Both the position numbers and the translations under genes were made by a program. 64,000 nucleotides of DNA, from contig NZ_CP107254.1 in NCBI RefSeq assembly GCF_029229925.1, forward strand, positions 2,480,001 through 2,544,000. Direction: 5' to 3'. This DNA comes from Halorhabdus sp. BNX81 (lineage in GTDB: Archaea; Halobacteriota; Halobacteria; Halobacteriales; Haloarculaceae). The notes beneath the pieces were generated by a model. It ran no database searches. It was not told the origin of the DNA and saw only the letters and a list, made by a program, of their open reading frames with translations. Shown piece by piece: positions 35,167-45,332 of the stretch. Numbering within the stretch: the first letter of the stretch is position 1; every line of letters starts with the position of its first letter.

Positions 35167-36033
35167 ATGACCGACGACACCGCCGAGGACCTCGGGGAGA
35201 CCCTGGACCTGCGGGAGTACGAGGCCACGGCGCTGACGCAGTTGCTCACGCTCGGGCGGACGACCGCGCCGAACCTCGCCGAGGCGACGGGGATCCCGCG
35301 CGCCCGGATCTACGACGTGCTCGACACGCTGTCGAATGCCGGCTACGTCAAGGAGATCCCGGGCCGGCCAAAGGAGTACGAGGCCAAAGACCCCGAGACG
35401 ATCCTCGAACGGGCGGTCGAGAACCGCCGGCAGTCTTTCGAGTCGGCCCGGGCGGAGATCGACACCTTTCGCGACCAGTTCGTCTCGGAGTTCGGCCCCG
35501 TCTACGAGCGCGCCAGCGAGGACGTCACGCCGACCGAGGACCTGTTTCACGTCGTCGACGTCGGCGAGCCAAGCGAGACCGAAACCCGCCGACTCTACGG
35601 GTCGGCCGACGAGGAGATCGCCGTCATCACGAAGAGTTTCGCGTACTTCGAGTCGGTTCGCCCTGCGTTCGAAGCTGCCTACGACAGCAATGTCCCGATC
35701 CGAGTCCTGTTGCTCGATCCTGACCACCTCTCGGCGGAGAATCGTACCGCCCAGGCAGACGTGATCGAGACGCTCCAGGCCGACTTTCCGGATGTCGCGT
35801 TGCGCTACAGCGAGAAGGCCCTCCCCTGGCGCGGGACGATCGTCGATCCCAGCATGGACTACGAGACCGGCGAAGCGATCATGCTGGTCGAGGAAAAGGA
35901 CGTCCCGCTGTCGATGCGACAGGCCGCCGTCACCGAGAACGGCTCCTTTGTCGCCGGGTTGGGCCGGTACTTCGAGTTGATCTGGGAGTACGACAGCCGG
36001 CCGGTGGATGAGGACGCCGATCGGTCGGACTGA
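35167..36033 (+). CDS. TrmB-family transcriptional regulator
   Basis: A 288-residue regulator. N-terminal winged helix: EYEATALTQLLTLGRTTAPN, then EATGIPRARIYDVLDTLSNAGYV. A coiled segment (RRQSFESARAEIDTFRDQF) dimerises it, and a C-terminal phospholipase-D-like effector domain (LFHVVDVGEPSETETRRLYG ... IVDPSMDYETGEAIMLVEE) follows. TrmB proteins sense sugars or other ligands; the ligand is unknown. It precedes hemL by 69 nt on the same strand. Confidence 0.88.
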   Translation: MTDDTAEDLGETLDLREYEATALTQLLTLGRTTAPNLAEATGIPRARIYDVLDTLSNAGYVKEIPGRPKEYEAKDPETILERAVENRRQSFESARAEIDTFRDQFVSEFGPVYERASEDVTPTEDLFHVVDVGEPSETETRRLYGSADEEIAVITKSFAYFESVRPAFEAAYDSNVPIRVLLLDPDHLSAENRTAQADVIETLQADFPDVALRYSEKALPWRGTIVDPSMDYETGEAIMLVEEKDVPLSMRQAAVTENGSFVAGLGRYFELIWEYDSRPVDEDADRSD

Positions 36034-36102
36034 CGAGGCGACGGGAGACATCCGTCCGGCGGAACCCACACCTACTTTTCTCCCCGGCGGCAACGACCGG
36101 CC

Positions 36103-37437
36103 ATGAACCACGAGCGCTCCCGCGAGCTGTACGATCGCGCGCTGTCGGTCGCCCCGGGCGGCGTCAACTCCTCCGTGCGGGCGATCCAGCCGTACCCCTT
36201 CTTCGTCGAAAAGGGCGACGGCGGGCACGTCATCGACGCCGACGGCAACCGCTACCTGGACTTCGTGATGGGCTACGGCCCGCTCCTGCTGGGCCACGAC
36301 CTCCCGGAACAGGTCCAGTCGGCGATCCAGCAGCGCGCCGCCGAGGGCCCGATGTACGGCGCGCCGACGGAGGTCGAGGTCGAACTCGCGGAGTTCGTCG
36401 CCAGACACGTCCCCAGCGTCGAGATGGTCCGCTTCGTCAATTCGGGGACCGAGGCGACCGTCTCGGCCGTCCGGCTGGCCCGCGGCTATACGGGACGGGA
36501 CAAGATCGTCATCATGCAGGGCTCCTATCACGGCGCTCAAGAGTCGACGCTCGTCGAGGGCGAGGGCTGTCACACGAGCCCGTCGAGTCCCGGTATTCCG
36601 GAGAGTTTCGCCGAGCACACGATCACCGTCCCGTTCAACGACGAGGAATACGTCGAGGGCGTCTTCGAGAGCCACGGCGACGAGATCGCGGCCGTCCTGA
36701 CCGAACCCATCCTCGGCAACCACGGCATCGTCCATCCCGTCGAGGGGTATCACGAGACCCTCCGGGACCTCTGTGACGACTACGGGTCCCTTCTGATCTT
36801 CGACGAGGTGATCACGGGCTTCCGGGTCGGCGGTCCGCAGTGCGCCCAGGGCAAGTTCGGCATCGAGCCCGACGTGACCACGTTCGGGAAGATCGTCGGC
36901 GGCGGGTTCCCGGTCGGTGCGATCGGCGGGAAAAGCGAGATCATCGAGCAGTTCACGCCCGCCGGCGACGTCTTCCAGTCGGGCACCTTCTCGGGCCACC
37001 CGGTCACGATGGCCGCCGGGCTGGAGACGCTGCGGTACGCCGCCGAGAACGACGTCTGGGAGCACGTCAACGATCTGGGAGCGCAAATGCGCAAGGGCCT
37101 GACCGACATCGTCGCGGATCGCGCCCCCGAGTACACCGTCGTCGGGTCGGACTCGATGTTCAAGGTGATCTTCACCCGCGACGGGGCGAGCGGCGAAAAC
37201 CACTGCGGGTCGGGGTGTCGCCAGCGCGAGTCCTGTCCGAGCTACGACGCCTGCCCGAAGAACGGCGCGGACGTGGATCGGGCCGAGACCGAACGCTGGG
37301 AGCGCCTGTTCTGGCCGGCGATGAAAGATCAGGGCGTGTTCCTGACGCCCAACCAGTTCGAATCGCAGTTCGTCTCGGCGGCGCATACTGAGGACGACAT
37401 CGAGGAGGCACTCGAAGCGTACAAGGAAGCGCTGTAG
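36103..37437 (+). CDS. hemL: Glutamate-1-semialdehyde 2,1-aminomutase
   Basis: PLP enzyme making 5-aminolevulinate from glutamate-1-semialdehyde in the C5 tetrapyrrole pathway. The 444-residue protein has [35 protein letters not shown] and [18 protein letters not shown], with the PLP lysine in FGKIVGGG. Oddity: residues about 366-386 insert [20 protein letters not shown], four cysteines in a pattern suited to metal binding and not found in bacterial HemL as I know it. Confidence 0.94.
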   Translation: MNHERSRELYDRALSVAPGGVNSSVRAIQPYPFFVEKGDGGHVIDADGNRYLDFVMGYGPLLLGHDLPEQVQSAIQQRAAEGPMYGAPTEVEVELAEFVARHVPSVEMVRFVNSGTEATVSAVRLARGYTGRDKIVIMQGSYHGAQESTLVEGEGCHTSPSSPGIPESFAEHTITVPFNDEEYVEGVFESHGDEIAAVLTEPILGNHGIVHPVEGYHETLRDLCDDYGSLLIFDEVITGFRVGGPQCAQGKFGIEPDVTTFGKIVGGGFPVGAIGGKSEIIEQFTPAGDVFQSGTFSGHPVTMAAGLETLRYAAENDVWEHVNDLGAQMRKGLTDIVADRAPEYTVVGSDSMFKVIFTRDGASGENHCGSGCRQRESCPSYDACPKNGADVDRAETERWERLFWPAMKDQGVFLTPNQFESQFVSAAHTEDDIEEALEAYKEAL

Positions 37438-37634
37438 CGCGGTGTCAATCTGACGTGGCGAGACACTTATCGAAGACAGCGAACACGGTATTTGTCTCGA
37501 AATTTTGGGATCGAACTGTACAAGATATAGAGGATCTATGCATCACTCGGTCACTGTTGATGTCACGCGGATGTTAGTGAATCGATTGCTCAGTAAGCGT
37601 GCGATTTTGCCCCACAGTTTTCACCTATGCGGGG

Positions 37635-37871
37635 ATGTACTACGGTATGGTGACTCGCCCGTCTCTCCGAGGATTTGGCGCAGCCATTGTTGTTGGCGTC
37701 GCTGTCATCTGTATGGGAGTGATTGTGCTCGGCTTCATCATGCCCGACCGACTCTTTGAGAGTACTGTGGGATTAGTCGCCTTCTTCGCCGCGGGGCTGT
37801 TGATGGTCGTCTGTGCCGTCATTGCGAATCTCTACGATCTGCGAGGGATTCTCCACGATGAGTTCGGCTGA
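37635..37871 (+). CDS. Small two-helix membrane protein
   Basis: About 78 residues from ATG 37635, MYYGMVTRPSLRGFGAAIVV and onward, with two transmembrane stretches (GAAIVVGVAVICMGVIVLGF and VGLVAFFAAGLLMVVCAVIANL). The start could also be 37599 or 37647. Function is unknown. It borders a decayed accessory region. A minus-strand frame overlaps it but is less protein-like. Confidence 0.5.
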   Translation: MYYGMVTRPSLRGFGAAIVVGVAVICMGVIVLGFIMPDRLFESTVGLVAFFAAGLLMVVCAVIANLYDLRGILHDEFG

Positions 37872-38033
37872 TAACTCATTGAACGTTCGAAGATCGGGAT
37901 CGTATGCGCCGCCCACGACAATCTTCACACCGAGGGCACTGCCTGCTGCCGAAACTGGCCCCGACGAATAATTCAAGGTGACGGTGACATTGCACTGACG
38001 ACCGCGCCAGTTAGTACTTGTTCGAGAAAGAAT

Positions 38034-38341
38034 GGCAGTGTTTAGTTTAGCAGGAATCGCTTCCAACAGCCAGAAAGCCCCGAGTGGCTCCGATTGAGGG
38101 CCTCGTTGCGCTCCTCACTGCGTTGCGGTGCTTACTTCGGCCGTCGTCCCGGAGCCACTCGCCCCTTTCAGTCCCGCCCATGCCGGTTGACCAACCGGCC
38201 TAGGGTGGGACTGAAAGGGGCCGCGCTCTCAGCGCACCCCGACGACGCAAGCACCTGCCGGAGCGCAGCGAGTCGCGGTAGCTGAGAGCGCGGGGGCTTT
38301 CTGGCTGTTCTCAACCGTGACTCGATTAACTAAACACCGCC
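38034..38341. mobile_element. 308-bp MITE-like element with terminal inverted repeats and 8-bp target duplication
   Basis: The ends are GGCAGTGTTTAGTTTA on the left and GGCGGTGTTTAGTTAA on the right (reverse strand), 16 bp with two mismatches. Inside them the inverted AACAGCCAGAAAGCCCC is repeated. GAAAGAAT flanks both sides (38026-38033 and 38342-38349) as a target-site duplication. The centre is a near-perfect stem, CCCCTTTCAGTCCC at 38162-38175 against GGGACTGAAAGGGG at 38207-38220. No transposase is encoded, so it must be moved in trans. Confidence 0.75.
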
Positions 38342-38349
38342 GAAAGAAT

Positions 38350-38588
38350 TACCGCTCCAACCACGCGTTACTTCACGTTATATCCACTCACAGCGCACTT
38401 CGTTTAAGCGTTCGTCTGTATCGACCGATTCGAGCAGTATTGATTCCGACACCCCACGGTGACCGATTCGCGCCCTCCATCTTGCACGCCAACCAGTAAC
38501 AATATCAAAACCTGATCGTTGTTTCACTCAGTTAGGAAAGGGCCAGTGATGATTGTGCAGCCCCTCACTCCGCCACTCCAAAACCTGC
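38350..38588. other. Intergenic remnant region
   Basis: About 240 bp of lower GC sequence with no recognisable gene, between the MITE and the DUF234 remnant. Confidence 0.3.
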
Positions 38589-38868
38589 TCACGTGAGCGC
38601 TTCGACGACGTCACCGGCACTGAACAGTTTCAGATCGTCGCGTTCGTCAGCCGCTTCTTCGACTGCCGAGGTGAATCCACTCCGGGAAAAGAGCGCGTAC
38701 GTCTCGACCCGATCGCCCCCGTCTTCTGGCGTCCATCGAAGTTCCTCGACGTGATCCTGGAGGGTCGCGGACGCGTCGTACCCGAGCGGCGCCTGCGTGA
38801 ACGTGCACTCGCCGACGATCAGCGTCTCGCTCGTCGTGATTCTCACCACGTCGATCTCGTGACTGATC
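38589..38868 (-). pseudogene. C-terminal remnant of an archaeal DUF234 ATPase
   Basis: The minus-strand frame reads EIDVVRITTSETLIVGECTF, then APLGYDASATLQDHVEELRW and ETYALFSRSGFTSAVEEAAD. This is the PD-(D/E)XK-like DUF234 tail of archaeal AAA ATPases (IDVV and VGEC carry catalytic-like positions). The ATPase domain of several hundred residues is missing. The sequence upstream is replaced by tandem repeats, so only about 90 codons survive. Confidence 0.6.
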
Positions 38869-38869
38869 G

Positions 38870-38914
38870 TACTTTGAAGTTTGATACTCTGAAGTATCAT
38901 ACTTGGAAGTATCA
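38870..38914. repeat. Three 15-bp tandem repeats with internal dyad
   Basis: Units are TACTTTGAAGTTTGA, TACTCTGAAGTATCA and TACTTGGAAGTATCA, immediately adjacent. The second contains GATACT-N4-AGTATC across its boundary, an operator-like dyad. The array lies just upstream of the remnant DUF234 frame. Confidence 0.6.
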
Positions 38915-39017
38915 TTATGAGTGTAGCGAATGCCACCGTCCTAGGGGACAGCGATCATCGCGACAGGCCGGTTCGTCGCCCTTTTCTCCCCCACTTGCCT
39001 ACGCCGACATAACTCGC

Positions 39018-39638
39018 ATGGACCCGGAGGACAACCGCCGGAGCTGGGCCGAACGCGACGGCGCCTATTCGCCGGAATACTACGCCGAAATCGGAGAGAA
39101 CGAGGTGAGCGAGACGCTCGCGACCGTCATCGAATACTACGCGAGCGAAGACGCGAGCATCCTCGAGATCGGGTGTGGCTCGGGTCGCCACCTGGACCAC
39201 TTACTCGGCGTCGGCTACAAGGACCTCGCCGGGATCGACATCAACGACGAATCCTTCGAAGTCATGGCCGAGGAGTACCCGCGACTCGCCGACACCGGGA
39301 CCTTCCTCAGCGGCGCGATCGAGGACCATCTTCCGAAGTTTCCCGACGACGCCTACGATGTCGTCTACTCCGTCGAGACCCTCCAGCATGTCCATCCCGA
39401 CGACGAATGGGTGTTCGAGGAGTTGGTCCGGGTCACCGGCGACCTGCTGATCACCGCCGAGAACGAGGGCAATCGACCGAATCGGGGCCCGGACGCCGAG
39501 GACGTGAGCTACGTCAACGACGACTTTCCGCTCTATCACCGCGACTGGAAGGCCGTCTTCTCCGATCTGGGGCTGGCCCAGATCGTCTGCGAGCGGACGA
39601 ACCGCGACACGATCCGGGTCTTCCGGGCTCCTGAGTAG
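39018..39638 (+). CDS. SAM-dependent methyltransferase, class I
   Basis: A 206-residue methyltransferase. Motif I ILEIGCGSGRHLDHLLGVG binds SAM, LAGIDINDESFEVMAEEYP carries the acidic residue for the ribose, and VVYSVETLQHVHPDDEWVFEELVR is motif IV/V. Substrate is unknown, and the type is common (UbiE/small-molecule-like). ATG at 39018 begins MDPEDNRRSWAERD; an upstream extension in frame runs into non-coding sequence. Confidence 0.82.
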   Translation: MDPEDNRRSWAERDGAYSPEYYAEIGENEVSETLATVIEYYASEDASILEIGCGSGRHLDHLLGVGYKDLAGIDINDESFEVMAEEYPRLADTGTFLSGAIEDHLPKFPDDAYDVVYSVETLQHVHPDDEWVFEELVRVTGDLLITAENEGNRPNRGPDAEDVSYVNDDFPLYHRDWKAVFSDLGLAQIVCERTNRDTIRVFRAPE

Positions 39639-39665
39639 TGTGCTCCCGGACGCAAGCAGAGCGAT

Positions 39666-39998
39666 CTACCGAACCATCGTTAACAGCATCTTGAATGGCT
39701 CTGCTGCCGCGACCGCGTGGGGCGTGTCGGCGGGAAAGACGATCGACTCGCCGGCCGCCAGTTCGTAGTCGGTCCCGTCGATCGTGACTTCGGCCGTGCC
39801 GTCGAGTACCTGCAGGAGTGCCTCGTGAGGCGCGGTGTGCTCGCTGATCGTCTGGCCTTCGTCGCAGGCGAACACCGTTAGCGTCGCGGCCTCCCGATCG
39901 ACCAGCGTTCGGCTCACGATCGCGCCGTCCTGATAGTCTAGCAAGTCTTCGAGTTCGAGTACCGATCCCGCGAGGTCCGCCAGTTGATCGTCGCTCAT
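39666..39998 (-). CDS. Cupin-domain protein
   Basis: A 110-residue single-domain cupin. Motif 1 is EHTAPHEALLQVLDGTAEVTIDG and motif 2 FPADTPHAVAAAEPFKMLL. It has metal-ligand histidines in both motifs. Small stand-alone cupins bind a metal or ligand; no reaction can be assigned. It faces the methyltransferase gene. Confidence 0.85.
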   Translation of the reverse strand: MSDDQLADLAGSVLELEDLLDYQDGAIVSRTLVDREAATLTVFACDEGQTISEHTAPHEALLQVLDGTAEVTIDGTDYELAAGESIVFPADTPHAVAAAEPFKMLLTMVR

Positions 39999-40096
39999 AC
40001 CGGCCGTTCGATCGGCCGAGGTTTGGGCCTGCCGGTGAACATGTTCGACCAGGTGGAACCGACATCGCTACGGGTCGGCCGAGCGAGTTGAAAACC

Positions 40097-40540
40097 ATGC
40101 GCGTCAGTGTTATCGGAGGGAGTACGGTCGGCGAGGAGTTGTACGACCAGGCTCGTGAAGTCGGCCGGTTGCTGGCCGAGCGCGGCCACGAAGTCGTCTG
40201 TGGCGGCCGCGGTGGCGTCATGGAAGCAGTTGCCCGGGGCGCGACGGAAGCGGGTGGCCATACGATCGGCATTCTCCCTGGAGCGGACCGCGGGGCAGCC
40301 AACGAGTACATCGAGACGCCGATCGCTACTGGCCTCGGCAACGCACGTAACGCCCTGGTCGTGGGCAACGGCGACGCCGCGATCGCCATCGACGGCTCGA
40401 CGGGCACGCTCTCGGAGATCGCGCTTGCGCTCGACGCAGGGAAACCGGTTGCCGGCCTGGATACGCACGACATTGCGGGCGTCAAAGCCGTCGAGACGCC
40501 ACAAGCCGCCCTCGAATACATCGAGTCAGCACGGCAATAG
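40097..40540 (+). CDS. TIGR00725/LOG-like nucleotide-binding protein
   Basis: A 147-residue Rossmann-like protein: MRVSVIGGSTVGEELYDQAR, VVCGGRGGVMEAVARGATEAGG, TIGILPGADRGAANEYIETP and DGSTGTLSEIALALDAGKPV. This is the GGRGGVMEAV...G(T/S)GTxxE layout of the TIGR00725 family, related to LOG phosphoribohydrolases and Moco carrier protein. The exact ligand is unknown. ATG at 40097 is preferred to TTG at 40088. Confidence 0.8.
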   Translation: MRVSVIGGSTVGEELYDQAREVGRLLAERGHEVVCGGRGGVMEAVARGATEAGGHTIGILPGADRGAANEYIETPIATGLGNARNALVVGNGDAAIAIDGSTGTLSEIALALDAGKPVAGLDTHDIAGVKAVETPQAALEYIESARQ

Positions 40541-40541
40541 G

Positions 40542-42059
40542 CTACGCCAGCCAGTCGATGAACGTCCCCTCCAGTAAGGTCTCGCGCTGCCGATTGATGT
40601 ACTCGGCCTGCATCCCCCAGATCGCCTCGCCGAGCGGGACGCCGTCACGGACCTGCCGGCGGACGTAGTCGTGTTTGAACCGGGCCGGCGTCATCCGCCG
40701 ATCCAGGCGCTCCCGAAGCGGTTTGATGTACCGGTGAGCTTGCTCCGTCGAGAACCCCCGCAACTCCAAGCCGTCGCGGGCGTGTTCGAAGAGGTCGCCG
40801 TAGAGTTCGTCGATCGCGGTCGTCTCGCCGCTGCCCGTAATCCAGGTCATCTCGGCGTCCAATCCATCGCGAGCGGCAGCGTAGAAGTTCTCGCGGGCGC
40901 GTTCCCAATCGAGTTCGCGCACGGGGTGTTCCCGACGTGGAAGACTTTCCAGAAGCCCGGCGAAGACAGCCGTAAAGGCGACCGCGTCACGGATTGTCGG
41001 CTGCCCGGGCAGCGGGCGGAACTCGATGCGAGCGTTGGCCGCCGAGCGTGTCGCCCCGTCGAAGACCGGTCGGACCCATCGCCAGTAACTGCCGTGCTTG
41101 TGTCGGATATGAGCGAAGCGATCGTCGAAACGGTCCCCGCGATCGATGTCCATCGGGACGATCAGCGGGTCAGCGACGATCCGGTCGATCGCTTCCTCGA
41201 CGGAATCCAGATCCCGGGGGAACCGAACCTTCGGTTCGACGTCGCTTTCCGCGGACGGATTGAGGACGGACTCGAAGATGCCGATCCGGTGTTCCATGTG
41301 GGCGTCGGCGACGATCTCCCGATCGTGGGCGTCGTCGTAACACTCCGGCGGGAAAAATGGGGAATTGACACCCAGGGCGAGTAGTGGGCCGGCTACCCGG
41401 AGGGCGTACCGGAAGTGCTCGGGCAGATCAGGGGCATGCGGGACCTGATAGTGGGGCTGGATCGACGTGATGAGACTCTCCGGCATGACGGTATCGGCCT
41501 CCAGGGAGACGTGCGGGGCGTCGAGGCGGAAACGCGAGGGGTAGTCCGTGTTCGCCATCGCATGATACCGGACGCTGTCGGACATGTTCGTCCCGATCCG
41601 GATCCCGTCCTGCTCGACGGAATCACAGAGGTACTCGACCGCGGTCTCGCCGTTGGGTGGGACCGTCCACAGCCCATCGCTCACCAGTCTGATGTCCTCG
41701 GCCCCCGTTCGCTCGATGGCCGGCGCGAGGTTGGCCTGGAGCTGTCGTTGCTGGGCTTCGAGGCCGTGATCGTTCAACGGCAGCGGACTGGTCTGCATTT
41801 CGGCGTTGTGCAGGCCGAGTTCCTTCTCGAAACCGATGCGTTCGAGCAACTGACGTGGCACCCGACGGAGGGCGTCCGTCCGGTCGTCGGCCGCGTAGAG
41901 TTCGAACTCCAGGCCGATGATCGCCTGGTTGTTGTCGAAGGTTCCAGCTCTGACGGCGGCTTTGAGTTCCTGGGCTTCTTCCTCGGCCCGCGCCTGGAAC
42001 GCCTCACGATCGACCGACAACGCCTCGCGGACTGCGGCAGCGAGTTCCGAGGCTGACAT
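40542..42059 (-). CDS. Glutamate-cysteine ligase family protein
   Basis: A 505-residue ATP-grasp-like ligase of the GCS2/YbdK type. FELYAADDRTDALRRVPR near residue 52 and IGTNMSDSVRYHAMANTDYP, IEFRPLPGQPTIRDAVAFTA match the glutamate/ATP site. Haloarchaea use gamma-glutamylcysteine as a main thiol, but the known GshA is shorter, so this longer protein may ligate another amine. It ends head to head with the LOG-like gene stop (1 nt apart). Confidence 0.72.
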   Translation of the reverse strand: MSASELAAAVREALSVDREAFQARAEEEAQELKAAVRAGTFDNNQAIIGLEFELYAADDRTDALRRVPRQLLERIGFEKELGLHNAEMQTSPLPLNDHGLEAQQRQLQANLAPAIERTGAEDIRLVSDGLWTVPPNGETAVEYLCDSVEQDGIRIGTNMSDSVRYHAMANTDYPSRFRLDAPHVSLEADTVMPESLITSIQPHYQVPHAPDLPEHFRYALRVAGPLLALGVNSPFFPPECYDDAHDREIVADAHMEHRIGIFESVLNPSAESDVEPKVRFPRDLDSVEEAIDRIVADPLIVPMDIDRGDRFDDRFAHIRHKHGSYWRWVRPVFDGATRSAANARIEFRPLPGQPTIRDAVAFTAVFAGLLESLPRREHPVRELDWERARENFYAAARDGLDAEMTWITGSGETTAIDELYGDLFEHARDGLELRGFSTEQAHRYIKPLRERLDRRMTPARFKHDYVRRQVRDGVPLGEAIWGMQAEYINRQRETLLEGTFIDWLA

Positions 42060-42068
42060 GTTCGCGGG

Positions 42069-42293
42069 TTACAAGCGGAATGTCTTCAACGTGGTGTCTC
42101 GGCCGTCGAGCAGGAGAAACGGAGTCCCTTCCGGCTTCCTCACTGAAATGGGCCAATATTGCTGACTCTGTGTCAGTGCCAGCCCCTTCTCGAAGAAGCC
42201 AGCGACCTGAATCGACGCTGGCGAGTAGGGTGAGAGGGCGAGTGTCGTAGCTTCCGGATATTCTTGCCGCGAGATGGGAGTTCGGGAAGGCAT
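42069..42293 (-). CDS. Hypothetical small protein (uncertain)
   Basis: Seventy-four codons from ATG 42293, ending QQYWPISVRKPEGTPFLLLD and GRDTTLKTFRL. The C-terminal half looks protein-like, but it is basic and of lower GC3 than neighbours. CCTAAAAGACC about 20 nt upstream could be its TATA box. It may be a real orphan or a remnant of transferred DNA. Confidence 0.35.
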   Translation of the reverse strand: MPSRTPISRQEYPEATTLALSPYSPASIQVAGFFEKGLALTQSQQYWPISVRKPEGTPFLLLDGRDTTLKTFRL

Positions 42294-42340
42294 TACCACG
42301 GAGAGCGGTCTTTTAGGGCTGTACGCGCTACGAATGATCG

Positions 42341-42409
42341 ATGAGTAGACGGCAGCTAATCGCAGCGCGAACCTGGACAACACTTGCGGAGGGACTGAGC
42401 GATGAGTGA
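42341..42409 (+). CDS. Possible 22-codon leaderless mini-ORF
   Basis: ATG AGT AGA opens a 22-residue frame, MSRRQLIAARTWTTLAEGLS and two more residues, ending inside the start of the next small gene. TTTTAGG at 42310-42316 is placed to make the mRNA begin at this ATG. Very short, so the call is tentative. Confidence 0.25.
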   Translation: MSRRQLIAARTWTTLAEGLSDE

Positions 42410-42518
42410 CACTGACAGCGAGGACGAGCACCTCGAGAACGTCGAGGACGGCTGTGGCTGTGCGGAAGTCTGGGAACACCTCTCGGCGGAGCGCGAGCGG
42501 ACGGCCACCGACGATTGA
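42402..42518 (+). CDS. 38-residue acidic CxC protein
   Basis: Begins MSDTDSEDEHLENVEDGCGC, then AEVWEHLSAERERTATDD and stop. It is highly acidic, with a CGC motif at residues 18-20 that could bind metal. GGAGGG at 42388-42393 is a well-spaced ribosome binding site 8 nt from the ATG. The codon use and acidity are typical of genuine small haloarchaeal proteins. Confidence 0.6.
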   Translation: MSDTDSEDEHLENVEDGCGCAEVWEHLSAERERTATDD

Positions 42519-42564
42519 ATCGCGGCGAGACGTTTTTAGCCATACAATCCGTCCCACCATACGA

Positions 42565-43263
42565 ATGAGTGACGAGACGCAGGGGCCGGGGATGCCCACT
42601 GACCGGGAGTCGCCGGTCGGCCAACCGGTGATCCGTGGTGACCCGGACGCGACAGGCGAGCACGCGAACCGGGCCGTCGAGTTCGATCCAACCGACGACG
42701 AGAGTCTCGAAGCGGCGGCGACGACCGTCCGCGCCTTCGCCGAGAACACTGTCGGCGACGAGGACAGCGTCTACATGCTCCGGGGTGCGGCTGCCTGTGC
42801 GGCACTGGTCCGTGGTGTCGGTTCCTACAAAGCGGCTGCCGAACGGGCCGGCGGCGAGACGACGGTCTCGTTCATCCGGAAGTGGTCTCGGGTCCACGAC
42901 TTACCCCGGTCGATCCGCCGACACGTCGCGAAGGGCGAGATCGCGCCGACCGCAGCCAAACACATCGCCCGGGTCAGCGGGACGTCACGGTTCTTGCTGG
43001 CGTTTGCGATCCTGGACCATGGCTTGACCGTCCGGGAAGTTCGGACACTGGCGAGTGAGATCACCGACGGGGCGGATCCGGCCGTCGTCCTCGGTCAAGC
43101 CGGATATCCACTCGGCGAACTCACGATCCGGTTGCCGGTTGAGGCCTATTGTGAACTCCGGCGGCGAGCCTCATTGGAGGACGAATCCCCCGGGTCGCTC
43201 ATCGCCGCGGCGCTGGCCGATCACTACGACGCGGTCGGGGAGTCCGATCGGCGGCAACCGTAA
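42565..43263 (+). CDS. Haloarchaeal HTH protein (DUF7119-like)
   Basis: A 232-residue protein. RGAAACAALVRGVGSYKAAA and GETTVSFIRKWSRVHDLPRS form a likely helix-turn-helix, followed by HVAKGEIAPTAAKHIARVSG (ParB/KorB-like helices) and a C-terminal RHH-like part (IRLPVEAYCELRRRASLEDE). It is probably DNA-binding and conserved beside this tRNA-Lys in relatives, though I cannot check that. ATG at 42565 is backed by a TTTTTAG box about 28 nt upstream. Confidence 0.72.
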   Translation: MSDETQGPGMPTDRESPVGQPVIRGDPDATGEHANRAVEFDPTDDESLEAAATTVRAFAENTVGDEDSVYMLRGAAACAALVRGVGSYKAAAERAGGETTVSFIRKWSRVHDLPRSIRRHVAKGEIAPTAAKHIARVSGTSRFLLAFAILDHGLTVREVRTLASEITDGADPAVVLGQAGYPLGELTIRLPVEAYCELRRRASLEDESPGSLIAAALADHYDAVGESDRRQP

Positions 43264-43297
43264 GGACTTAGCCGGCAACTCCCCCATGAGCGAGTGA

Positions 43298-43371
<74 letters not shown>

Positions 43372-43858
43372 TTGTCCTGCGAACGATAGTGAGCAGTGAC
43401 AACGCCCATGGGAATTGAATCAGGGAGAGGGAGGTGAGCGAGCGAAGCGAGCGAACGGGAACGACCGTGGTTCAATTCCCATCCGGCCCGCTAAACTTTT
43501 CTCGTCGGGTTCGTGCGTGGCGCGAACTGGGTGGCGGCTTCGCCGCCACCGGTATCAGTTGCGGGCCGTCGGCCCGCAACTCACTCCTCGAAAGCTTTAG
43601 TATCCAAAAGCCGGACGCTCACTTCGTTCGCGTCCGGTGAAACGACTCGCTTCGCTCGTCGTATACTTGACGTGGGGAATTGAACCGGGGAGCCGCAGCC
43701 CCGGAAGCACAGCGAACGAAGTGGGCAAGCATCCCGGAACGTCTTCACTCGCTTCAAATCCCACCGGCAACGATTTCACGAAACGGTGTTCGACCAGCAG
43801 CTGTCGAAGTGTGGACAACAGCAAAAATGAGTGCTCGATGATCTACCCGACAGCCCTA
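43372..43858. repeat. Decayed integration region with partial tRNA-Lys 3' copies
   Basis: Positions 43469-43490 repeat exactly the last 22 bp of the tRNA (43350-43371), as an att site would. Near 43405-43420 the T-arm is present in inverted orientation, and further degraded T-arm-like pieces occur near 43672 and 43757. Two perfect hairpins sit between: GTGGCGGC-TTC-GCCGCCAC and GTTGCGGGCC-GTC-GGCCCGCAAC. No integrase gene is visible. Confidence 0.65.
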
Positions 43859-45097
<1,239 letters not shown>

Positions 45098-45134
45098 TGT
45101 GAGATACCAACAAAACAAATGACATTAGTCCAGC

Positions 45135-45150
45135 TATATAAATCATTCTA
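45135..45150 (-). promoter_or_regulatory. Promoter of the CBM13 xylanase gene
   Basis: Minus-strand GAATGATTTATATAGC, about 40-55 nt before the ATG, contains the TATA box TTTATATA. Its context is nearly identical to that of the second xylanase gene, implying shared control and a 5' UTR of roughly 10-20 nt. Confidence 0.5.
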
Positions 45151-45332
45151 TTTCTATGGAACGACATATTCGGGGGAGCTACTAGTCAGTAACAGTTGAC
45201 TGCGAGCCGGCGAACGATCGACTTTCGAGGGCGACCTGTCGAAGCGCACTCCGTGTATTCCGCAATTATACGCCCCGAAAGCAAGCGAGGCGAGTTATAC
45301 GAGAGAGCGCCAGTGCCGTTCGGAAAGTCACC

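Noticed and set aside
37773-38066. A 97-codon minus-strand frame with a protein-like middle
   Set aside because: It overlaps the two-helix membrane protein on the other strand, runs into the MITE, and has no recognised family; the hydrophobic plus-strand product is more convincing.
38162-38220. Possible CRISPR repeat
   Set aside because: The CCCCTTTCAGTCCC stem occurs once as an inverted pair within a MITE; there are no regularly spaced direct repeats or spacers.
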